DNA from: MA-ANB-1 sp040878225
GTDB taxonomy: Bacteria; Actinomycetota; Acidimicrobiia; Spongiisociales; ZC4RG35
Length of the DNA stretch: 31,508 nt
Assembly: GCA_040878225.1 (NCBI GenBank)
Contig: JBBDMR010000039.1
Span: 1-31,508 of the forward strand
Direction: 5' to 3'
This document shows positions 8,352 to 14,633 of this stretch, piece after piece (the first letter of the stretch is position 1; the number at the start of each line of letters is the position of its first letter). The position numbers were made by a program, and so were the translations under genes. A model generated the notes under the pieces. It ran no database searches and was not told the origin of the DNA. It was given only the letters and a program-made list of their open reading frames with translations.

Positions 8352-9566
8352 TCAAGGCGCCTCGGCGGGTATCGGACGGTTGCCGTCGAGCGGGTACACA
8401 TTGATGTAGACATCGCTCGGGATCTCGAGACCGGAAAAGGGACGGGAGCGTGGCTCTCTCATCCACTGGTCGAAGAATGCACTCACCAATGCCCGCGAAG
8501 AGACCATCACGGACCGGGCGTTGTTCGAGAACGGGTTGATGTCCGGCTCCAACATGCCGCCGTCGGTGAAGTCTCCATGTTCGGCCACTGCCCTCACTGC
8601 CCTCACTGCCCCTGCCCCTGCGGCTTCGAATCGGCTGTTGAGCGAGTCATGGATGGAGGTTTCTTTGGTGAGGAACATGAATGGCTGATCGGGGGCTGGC
8701 GCATCTTGCTCGTATCCGAAGGGACCGCCCGCCGCCTGTCCGTCGATGTTGAGACAGGCGGCGATAGCGACTTCAGCTCGACACATTTCGGCCGCCGATA
8801 TACCGCCGTTGGAGTGTCCGAGAACTCCGATCCGGCTTAGGTCGAGGCTGGGAGCGAGGAACTCGATGCCGCCCGTTCCCTCGCGGATCCGTTCCAAGAC
8901 GAACGCCATGTCGGCGACCCGCTCCTCGATTTTCGGCCTGATCGACTCCGGCCCTGTATCCATCGTCTGGTCATACACGGCCACGGATCCGTCCCCGACG
9001 CGGACCGCAGCCACCTGGAATGCATGGTCGATGCCGATGACCACGTATCCCTTGGATGCCAGGTCCTCGGCAAGGGCGCTGTAGAAGCCCACGTTGGTGG
9101 CGTTGCCGGGTGATAGGAGGAGCACGGGAAAACCTTCGTCGCTCGCCGCCACCTCGGCCCCCTGGAGGGCGTGGTGTCGGACCATCCTCAGACCGAGGGT
9201 CTCCAGCCAGCTGAGTTCCCCACTGGCTTCCAATCCGGCTTCGATGACGGCGAGATCCTCGACATAGGAGGCTGGTTGACCGGTCCCTGGTTGGGCGGGA
9301 TACCAAGCCCGGACCGGAACGGACCTCATATCGTCTGTACCCGGAGTGTGGCTTTCGGGTCTCGAATCATCCACCCATACCCAGCTCTCTCGGCCCACAG
9401 CATGCTCGCCCGTTGGAGCTGGGATGGAGAGGTCGAGGATGGTCGAAGCGGCATATGTGACAATCACCCCGAGACCGAAGAAGACGATCCAGCGGGAGAA
9501 TCGGGGTCTCTTCCACTCGACGAGTTCGGCGCCTTCCATGCCAGACCGGGACGCTGCAATCGTCAC
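8352..9566 (-). CDS. Membrane-anchored alpha/beta hydrolase, PAF-acetylhydrolase-like
   Basis: 404 residues. An N-terminal signal anchor (about 25-45, WIVFFGLGVIVTYAAS) is followed by a secreted alpha/beta hydrolase fold. The nucleophile elbow is IGVLGHSNGG (GxSxG). The acid may be the Asp of LNIDGQA and the base the His of VAEHGDFTD, an order seen in platelet-activating-factor acetylhydrolase isoform II-like lipases. GFPVLLLSPGNATN supplies the oxyanion-hole strand. The substrate is unknown; an ester lipid is a family-based guess. GTG 9566 has GGAG six nt upstream (complement of 9573-9576). A short 9-bp tandem repeat near 8588-8608 encodes the repetitive AVRAVRAV stretch. Confidence 0.8.
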   Translation of the reverse strand: MTIAASRSGMEGAELVEWKRPRFSRWIVFFGLGVIVTYAASTILDLSIPAPTGEHAVGRESWVWVDDSRPESHTPGTDDMRSVPVRAWYPAQPGTGQPASYVEDLAVIEAGLEASGELSWLETLGLRMVRHHALQGAEVAASDEGFPVLLLSPGNATNVGFYSALAEDLASKGYVVIGIDHAFQVAAVRVGDGSVAVYDQTMDTGPESIRPKIEERVADMAFVLERIREGTGGIEFLAPSLDLSRIGVLGHSNGGISAAEMCRAEVAIAACLNIDGQAAGGPFGYEQDAPAPDQPFMFLTKETSIHDSLNSRFEAAGAGAVRAVRAVAEHGDFTDGGMLEPDINPFSNNARSVMVSSRALVSAFFDQWMREPRSRPFSGLEIPSDVYINVYPLDGNRPIPAEAP

Positions 9567-9647
9567 GACTTTCTCCAGATCTACGACGCGACCACTATGT
9601 CGCCGGCGAGCAATTCGTGTTGGGACCGCCCACTTGTTCGGGGTTCG

Positions 9648-10334
9648 TCAGGCTGTGATCATCCCCGGGTGGAGGTGGGTCACGTCGCCGAGCATCCGCA
9701 GGGAGAAGGTCCATCCCGTCGAGATCCTCGACATGGTCAGGCGGGAGATTCCGGTGTGCGGCTGGCGGAATCGCTCCCACTCCCAGGGAACCGGCTCCAA
9801 CCCGAGGAGATGGCCGAGGACCACGGCGTTGGTGCCGGCGTGGGAGACGATGATCACCCTCTTGTCGGGGTCGTCCACCGTCCAGAGATGACGGTGCTCA
9901 TCGGTCATCGGTGCAATGCCGTGCGCGGCCAGAGTCTCCTCCAGCCCTCCGACCACACGTTTGTGGAAATCGCGAAAGCTTTCTCCCTCGGGCAACCCGT
10001 CCCACATCTCGTCCATCGATCGGAGGTTGGCCTGGCTGAGCAGCTTTTCGATGCGGTCGGCTGGTGCTCCCTCCCAGGACGGGGGGTTATTGATCTCCTG
10101 TAGAAATCCGTACGACTCAACCTCCATCCCCAACTCGGCATAGATCGGCTCCGCGGTCTGCCGGGCACGATTCATCGTCGAAACCCAAACCTCGTCGACT
10201 CGTTCCAGGGCGGCCAGCCGGTGAGCCACGCGCTCGGCCTGCTCGACGCCCAACTTGGTGAGAAACGGATCATTCCGGGCGATGCTGTCGGGAGTCCAGT
10301 CCGGCTGCCCGTGGCGGATGAGTATCAAGTCCAT
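9648..10334 (-). CDS. Histidine phosphatase (phosphoglycerate mutase-like)
   Basis: 228 residues. The protein opens MDLILIRHGQPDW, the RHG phosphohistidine motif, with the partner His in IIVSHAGTNAVVLGHL. Conserved Arg and Glu residues lie in STMNRARQTAEPI and the EINNPP segment. The family covers phosphatases and mutases for sugars, nucleotides and cofactors, so the substrate is not assigned. ATG 10334 is preferred over the 96-nt longer frame because the RHG motif is normally at the very N-terminus, and TAGTAT (complement of 10343-10348) lies 8 nt upstream. Confidence 0.87.
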   Translation of the reverse strand: MDLILIRHGQPDWTPDSIARNDPFLTKLGVEQAERVAHRLAALERVDEVWVSTMNRARQTAEPIYAELGMEVESYGFLQEINNPPSWEGAPADRIEKLLSQANLRSMDEMWDGLPEGESFRDFHKRVVGGLEETLAAHGIAPMTDEHRHLWTVDDPDKRVIIVSHAGTNAVVLGHLLGLEPVPWEWERFRQPHTGISRLTMSRISTGWTFSLRMLGDVTHLHPGMITA

Positions 10335-10348
10335 TGACCTGGATACTA
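10335..10348 (-). promoter_or_regulatory. -10 box of the histidine phosphatase gene
   Basis: TAGTAT (complement of 10343-10348) ends 8 nt before ATG 10334; no Shine-Dalgarno. Confidence 0.4.
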
Positions 10349-10472
10349 AGGAAAACCGCGAGAAACAAGCGGTCGCTTGGCGGTGCTTGCCCGGACGCGA
10401 CGAAGATGGCCGCTGGTGGTTGCAATCCACTGTCCCGACTGGAAAAGGCCCTGATGAATGATGCCCCCTTGT

Positions 10473-11324
10473 CTATGAGGTGACGGCAAAGAGTTGCTGT
10501 GCCTCGGTCAGGCCCCTTAATTGGTGAATCCCCCGATCGACGAGCTCGAATTCGGGAGTTGCCATCAAATTCCGCGTAGCCGCTGACACAAGGATCTCAC
10601 CGGGCTGAGCGGCGCTCACTATCCGGGCCGCCTCGTGCACAATCAGACCATGGAGGTCGCCCTCTCTCATCTCTACCTCGCCGGTGTGGACCCCAATTCT
10701 CATCGTGAGGCCGAGCCCCGTCGCGACTTCACGGAGCCCAACGGCACAACGAACCGCCCGGCCCGGGCCGGGGAACATTGCCAGTGCGCCATCACCTGTG
10801 TTTTTCACCAGGAGGCCCCGGTGGCGACCGACGGTATCTTTGATTCTGTGGTCATGAGTGGCGAGAAGGTCACTCCACGCGGTTTCTCCGAGGCGATCAG
10901 CGGTACCGGTTGAGTCCACGATGTCGGTGAAGACGAGGCTGGCGAGAAGTCGCTCGGTGAGGTCTTCGATAGTGGGGAGCCAGGTTCCTGCTCCGGCCCA
11001 ATCGATCGTTTCCATCGGAACCTCACCGACCACCCAGCCGTCATGCCCGGGCGGAATGTTGAACACGTCTCCGGCTTTGATGTCCAACTCGAGTCCCGAG
11101 TCCAATGACACGCGAAGGTGTCCCGACACCGCCACGCCCATGTGGCGTGTCTGACACCATTCTTCCTTCGCAAACGGCTTGACGTGAAGCGACCAGCGCC
11201 ACCCCGGAGGATGCACGCTACGCGAGACGACGATCCCGCCGAGAGAGATGATCCACGACTGAAGCCCTTCGATCTCGACAGCGTCGTCGGGGTGATCAAA
11301 GCTGCGGACGTAGTCGTGCGTCAT
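10473..11324 (-). CDS. Cupin-adenylate/guanylate cyclase fusion (class III)
   Basis: 283 residues. The N-terminal 115 or so residues look like a cupin barrel: WSLHVKPFA, HMGVAVSGHLRVSL, LDIKAGDVFNIPPGHDGW. It joins a class III nucleotide cyclase homology domain (128-283). Metal-binding Asp134 (LVFTDIVDSTG) and Asp178 (NTGDGALAMF) are present, Lys174 is at the purine-recognition position, and the transition-state Arg234 sits in VHEAARI. No transmembrane segment or HAMP domain is seen, so it is a soluble cyclase that may sense a small molecule through the cupin. TAGCGT (complement of 11331-11336) ends 6 nt before the ATG, so it is probably leaderless. It is divergent from pyrE. Confidence 0.83.
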   Translation of the reverse strand: MTHDYVRSFDHPDDAVEIEGLQSWIISLGGIVVSRSVHPPGWRWSLHVKPFAKEEWCQTRHMGVAVSGHLRVSLDSGLELDIKAGDVFNIPPGHDGWVVGEVPMETIDWAGAGTWLPTIEDLTERLLASLVFTDIVDSTGTADRLGETAWSDLLATHDHRIKDTVGRHRGLLVKNTGDGALAMFPGPGRAVRCAVGLREVATGLGLTMRIGVHTGEVEMREGDLHGLIVHEAARIVSAAQPGEILVSAATRNLMATPEFELVDRGIHQLRGLTEAQQLFAVTS

Positions 11325-11415
11325 GCTTGGACGCTACCAGGCAGCCCACCCTTGCCTGAGCGGGGGTTTTCCGGTGGTAGTCCGGCACCAGTCCTGGCTG
11401 CGATACCATGCCCTG
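11325..11415. promoter_or_regulatory. Divergent promoters of the cupin-cyclase and pyrE
   Basis: Minus strand: TAGCGT (complement of 11331-11336), 6 nt before ATG 11324. Plus strand: TACCAT (11404-11409), 6 nt before GTG 11416. The two transcripts start about 90 bp apart. Confidence 0.5.
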
Positions 11416-11961
11416 GTGACCCGCGCCGCCCTTATTGAACACCTGGTTGCCCACGCCCTCCGCACAGATGGGCCATTCACGTTGCGATCGGGTGAGGAGG
11501 TAGCCTGGTACCTCGATGCCCGTCAGACGACGTTTTCGGGCGCTGGTGCCCTGCTGGTGGGTGAAGCCGTGCTCGAAGTGCTCGACCCCGAAGTAGAAGC
11601 GGTGGGTGGGATGACCATGGGTGCCGACCCGGTTGCCCTGGCCACGGCGATGGTTGCCGCGTCGCGCGGAATCCCACTCGTGGCGTACTCGATCCGGAAA
11701 GAGGCCAAGGACCATGGTGTCGGCGGCAGACTGGTCGGGCCGGTCGAGGCCGGGATGCAGGTGGCGATGATCGACGACACCACGACCACCGGCTCGGCGG
11801 CCGGAGAGGCAACAGATGTTGCCCTCGAAGCCGGCCTCAACGTCGTCCAGGCGGTGGCGCTTGTCGACCGCTCCGCCGGCCTCGCCGCAGAGAGATTCCA
11901 AGGCAGGGGGATTCCCTTTGTCTCCGTCGTGACTCCGGTTGACCTGGGAGTGGGTCTATGA
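11416..11961 (+). CDS. pyrE: Orotate phosphoribosyltransferase
   Basis: 181 residues. Converts orotate and PRPP to orotidine monophosphate in pyrimidine synthesis. The PRPP loop VAMIDDTTTTGSA is near residue 118, and the YSIRKEAKDHG loop supplies the catalytic Lys residues. LRSGEEVAWYLDARQTTF matches the PyrE N-terminal substrate loop. GTG 11416 is chosen because TACCAT (11404-11409) ends 6 nt before it, and the protein then starts where other PyrE proteins do; the longer frame from 11323 runs into the divergent promoter. The stop overlaps the next ATG (ATGA). Confidence 0.93.
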   Translation: MTRAALIEHLVAHALRTDGPFTLRSGEEVAWYLDARQTTFSGAGALLVGEAVLEVLDPEVEAVGGMTMGADPVALATAMVAASRGIPLVAYSIRKEAKDHGVGGRLVGPVEAGMQVAMIDDTTTTGSAAGEATDVALEAGLNVVQAVALVDRSAGLAAERFQGRGIPFVSVVTPVDLGVGL

Positions 11962-12548
11962 AACCTGTCGACGTGACACTCTCCGGATGGCGGCTGTGGT
12001 GGATGGCCATCGGCGCGATCCCGCTCCTGGTGATGGGCCTCGATGTGCTCACCAACCGCCGGCTCACCAACCTGTTGCGAGAGGCCTTGTTCCGGCCAGA
12101 AGACACCCAGATCTATGAGCCGCGTGATGTGATCTGGGCGTGGGCGCTGACCATTTTCGCCGCGACCCTCATTTTGTGGGCCCTGAAGGAGCTTTTCATC
12201 CCGACCAAGGTGCTCGAGGCGCGGCCGGAAGGGCTGGCCTTGAAGCTGCGGGGGCCGTTTCGTCGGCCCGACCTGATCCCCTGGGAGCAGATCAAGGACA
12301 TCGACGGCGGTGAGATCGACGACGAGGAGGATGTTCTTCCGCTGCTGGCGGTAAAGCTGGTGACACGGGGCGAGCTTCCGGACCACCCCTGGGGGGCGCG
12401 CTGGCTCGACCAACGTGTGCTGGGCATTCTCGCCGAGGACTGGCCGACAGCACCCGAAGTGGTGGCCCAACAGGTCGGTGACTACGCGGTGGCGTCTGCG
12501 GCTTCCGAGCGGCAGCACCGGGTCGCCTCTGTCTGGGAAGGGCAATGA
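11958..12548 (+). CDS. Two-helix membrane protein of unknown function
   Basis: 196 residues, not recognised. Two hydrophobic helices lie at about 13-31 (WWMAIGAIPLLVMGLDVL) and 54-73 (VIWAWALTIFAATLILWAL). A soluble C-terminal domain (about 78-165) has a strand pattern resembling a bacterial PH-like domain (LEARPEGLALKLRG, PWEQIKDID), which is only a weak resemblance. The gene overlaps pyrE upstream and endonuclease IV downstream by ATGA at both ends, so all three are one operon and translationally coupled. That context says little about its job. Confidence 0.75.
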   Translation: MKPVDVTLSGWRLWWMAIGAIPLLVMGLDVLTNRRLTNLLREALFRPEDTQIYEPRDVIWAWALTIFAATLILWALKELFIPTKVLEARPEGLALKLRGPFRRPDLIPWEQIKDIDGGEIDDEEDVLPLLAVKLVTRGELPDHPWGARWLDQRVLGILAEDWPTAPEVVAQQVGDYAVASAASERQHRVASVWEGQ

Positions 12549-13309
12549 TTGTCGGCGCCCACGTGCCCGGTGCCGACCCGCTGAAGGAGGCCGCAGCCCG
12601 GAATGCCGATCTGGTCCAGATATTCCTCTCCGACCCCCAGTCGTGGAAGAAGCCGGCACCAAGGGCAGATGCCGCCGATCTCGCAGCCTCGGACCTCCCC
12701 ATCTATGTGCACTCTCCGTATCTGATCAACGTCTGCGCCGACAACAACAGGGTGCGGATCCCGAGCCGCAAGATCCTCCAGGACACCTGTGATGCCGCAA
12801 CCGAGGTCGGAGCAGCCGCAGTTGTGGTCCACGGAGGCCACGTCACCGGGGACGGGCCCCAGGAGGACGGGATCGATCGGTGGCGCAAGGCCCTCGAGGC
12901 AACCGACACCGACATGAAGATCCTCATCGAGAACACGGCGGGCGGGGACAAGGCCGCAGCCAGGCGGGTGGAGTGGATCGGCAAGCTGTGGGAGGAAATC
13001 GGCGAATTCGGAGTCGGTTTCGTCCTCGACACATGTCACTCGTGGGCGGGTGGTGAGCCATTCGACGAGTTGGTCGAGCGGATCGTCTCATTCACCGGCA
13101 AGATCGACCTCGTCCATGCCAACGACTCTAAAGACCCCTTCGACTCCCGCCGTGACCGGCATGAGAATCTCGGGGCCGGCAAGATCCCCGCCGACCAGCT
13201 CGGGGCGACAATCCTCGCCGCCAACGCCCCCGTCGTGGTGGAAACCCCGGGCGGTGCAGCGGAGCAAGCTGCCGACATCGAGTGGGTGCGCCGGCTCAGC
13301 CCGGCCTGA
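12545..13309 (+). CDS. nfo: Endonuclease IV (AP endonuclease, TIM barrel)
   Basis: 254 residues. Cuts DNA at abasic sites in base-excision repair, using three zinc ions. Characteristic metal-binding motifs are VVHGGHV, ILIENTAG, VLDTCHSWAGG, and the combined block LVHANDSKDPFDSRRDRHEN with LGAG following, plus VVVETPGG near the end. It is slightly shorter than E. coli Nfo (285). It begins in ATGA overlap with the preceding membrane protein and ends 3 bp from the convergent tyrA stop, so read-through antisense transcription between the two is possible. Confidence 0.93.
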   Translation: MIVGAHVPGADPLKEAAARNADLVQIFLSDPQSWKKPAPRADAADLAASDLPIYVHSPYLINVCADNNRVRIPSRKILQDTCDAATEVGAAAVVVHGGHVTGDGPQEDGIDRWRKALEATDTDMKILIENTAGGDKAAARRVEWIGKLWEEIGEFGVGFVLDTCHSWAGGEPFDELVERIVSFTGKIDLVHANDSKDPFDSRRDRHENLGAGKIPADQLGATILAANAPVVVETPGGAAEQAADIEWVRRLSPA

Positions 13310-13312
13310 GCG

Positions 13313-14500
13313 TCAGTCTTCGATCTCGAAGCCGTCTTCGACAAGCGCGGCTTTGAGAGATCCGGCTTCCTCTTCGCTGACGGAGAGGGTGAGGACACCA
13401 CCACCTCCGTATTCGGCATGCCGAATGTGCAGGTCGCGGAGGTCGACCCCGCTCCTTTCCAGCGAGCGCCCTACCAATCCGATTTCTCCGGGCTTGTCGA
13501 AGAGGACCACTCTCACCGCAGTCAGCGGCGCCCCCAGACCCATTCGGACAGCCGCGGTGGTCGCCAGATGTGCCTGAATCGCGGTTGCGTCTTCACGAGC
13601 GATCTCGTCTCGCCAGCGCCCCAGCAGGCGCTGCATCTCATCGATCGTCCGATCCATTGCATCTTTGTTCCCAATGAGGATGTCGCTCCACCAGTCGGGA
13701 TCCGATCCGGCAACGCGGGTCAGGTCGCGGAAACTCCCCGCACTCAGCTCCGTGGCACCCGGGGTGTCCTCTGCCATCTGGAGAAGAGCCGAGGCGAGGA
13801 GCCGGGGTAGGTGGGAGACAAGCGCGACTCGCTCATCGTGTGACGCCGCGTCCATGACAACCGGGTTGGCGCCCAGGATTGCGACCATCTCCTTCATCCG
13901 TTCGATATCTGCAGGGTTGGCAAGGTCATCACACAGAACCCAGGTGGCGCCCCGGAAGAGGTGAGCAGAGGCGTGCTCTGGTCCGGTGCTGGCGCTTCCC
14001 GCCATGGGATGGCCGGGGACGAACCGCCGCAATCGCCGCGCTGCGTCGACGATCGGCGACTTCACGCTCGATATGTCGGTCACGAGGGCCCCGGTCTCGA
14101 GGGTGGCGAGAGCCTCGATTGTCGCCGGTGGCGGCCCGGCGAGCACCAAGAGGTCGGCCTCGGAGACGCCTTCATCAGGGCCTGACAGGATCGAGCTGAT
14201 GGCCCCCCTCTCCCGTGCCACCAGGCTTGCCCCGGGGTCGGGGTCCCAGCCGGATACCTCCCACCCGGCCGCGCTAAGACCAAGCCCGATGGATGCTCCC
14301 ATCAGTCCGGTCCCGTGGATGATTGCGTTATTGGTGCCCAGTGTTCTTCCGATCGTGCCGGTGCAGCGTAAAGCGCGGTACGCGGCACGACGAAACCGGA
14401 GAGACGCCCCGTCTCTGTTGCGGCCCGGATTTTGTCTTCCGGGGTTGACGTAGAGGGAGAAAGAGTGGACAATCAACGCCGTGGACATGGCGTTGCGCAC
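13313..14500 (-). CDS. tyrA: Prephenate dehydrogenase with ACT domain
   Basis: Oxidatively decarboxylates prephenate to 4-hydroxyphenylpyruvate for tyrosine synthesis. Order of parts: NAD-binding Rossmann fold (AIIHGTGLMGASIGLGLS), GALVTDISSVKSPI, the substrate motif VPGHPMAGSASTGPEHA, a helical dimerisation domain (SHLPRLLASALL), and a C-terminal ACT domain (VVLFDKPGEIGLVGRSL) for likely feedback control. The start is unclear. GTG 14500 has GGGAGG 5 nt upstream but gives a 50-residue, Arg-rich, non-conserved extension. It also overlaps the proposed leader peptide on the other strand. No ATG, GTG or TTG occurs between about 14476 and the Rossmann motif; CTG at 14341, preceded by GGAAG, would give the expected N-terminus. 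Confidence 0.9.
   Translation of the reverse strand: MRNAMSTALIVHSFSLYVNPGRQNPGRNRDGASLRFRRAAYRALRCTGTIGRTLGTNNAIIHGTGLMGASIGLGLSAAGWEVSGWDPDPGASLVARERGAISSILSGPDEGVSEADLLVLAGPPPATIEALATLETGALVTDISSVKSPIVDAARRLRRFVPGHPMAGSASTGPEHASAHLFRGATWVLCDDLANPADIERMKEMVAILGANPVVMDAASHDERVALVSHLPRLLASALLQMAEDTPGATELSAGSFRDLTRVAGSDPDWWSDILIGNKDAMDRTIDEMQRLLGRWRDEIAREDATAIQAHLATTAAVRMGLGAPLTAVRVVLFDKPGEIGLVGRSLERSGVDLRDLHIRHAEYGGGGVLTLSVSEEEAGSLKAALVEDGFEIED
14445..14480 (+). promoter_or_regulatory. Candidate promoter of the aromatic leader peptide
   Basis: TTGACG (14445-14450), a 17-bp spacer, and GACAAT (14468-14473) form a good sigma-70-type promoter. The -10 ends 7 nt before GTG 14481, the same spacing as the leaderless genes of this window. 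The -10 has G instead of T at its first position. It lies in the 5' part of the tyrA open frame on the opposite strand. Confidence 0.6.
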
Positions 14501-14558
14501 CGAGGCCTCCCGGCCGGCTCTCTCAGCAGCGTTCTTCCGCGGCTATTTCGGCGTCTGA
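14481..14558 (+). CDS. Putative aromatic-rich leader peptide (pheL-like)
   Basis: A 25-codon frame, GTG 14481 to TGA 14556-14558 (alternative ATG 14487). Its last eight codons read Phe-Phe-Arg-Gly-Tyr-Phe-Gly-Val, so four of the final eight residues are aromatic. It sits 75 nt upstream of the chorismate mutase/prephenate dehydratase/DAHP synthase gene and directly after a promoter-like sequence. Leader peptides rich in the regulated amino acid are the hallmark of ribosome-mediated attenuation (pheL upstream of E. coli pheA). No similar leader is known to me for this gene arrangement, so the assignment rests on position and codon content. Confidence 0.5.
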   Translation: MDMALRTEASRPALSAAFFRGYFGV

Positions 14559-14616
14559 CGCCGTATACACCCCCACCCCCGCCGCACCTATTCAGTCCAC
14601 CACCCACTCACTAAAC
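14549..14616 (+). promoter_or_regulatory. Candidate attenuator: stop-codon hairpin plus C-rich Rho-site-like tract
   Basis: CGGCGT-CTG-ACGCCG (14549-14563) forms a 6-bp hairpin that holds the leader peptide's TGA. It is followed at 14566-14611 by 46 nt containing 27 C and only 3 G, with little possible structure, the base make-up of a Rho utilisation site. No U-tract follows the hairpin, so classical intrinsic attenuation is not supported; Rho-dependent attenuation is the better model. Confidence 0.45.
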
Positions 14617-14633
14617 GTGTTCGGAGTTACACC

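Noticed and set aside
8577..8840. Cys-His-Pro repeat-like plus-strand frame (HCPHCPHC), suggestive of a metal-binding peptide
   Set aside because: It is the reverse of a 9-bp tandem repeat inside the alpha/beta hydrolase gene, whose frame is well supported.
9171..10103. A 310-codon plus-strand open frame
   Set aside because: It spans the opposite strand of two well-supported genes and the space between them; its protein has no domain features.
14501..14633. T-box riboswitch or intrinsic attenuator upstream of the fusion gene
   Set aside because: No T-box consensus, anticodon-specifier arm or U-tract terminator is seen; the leader-peptide and C-rich tract model fits better.
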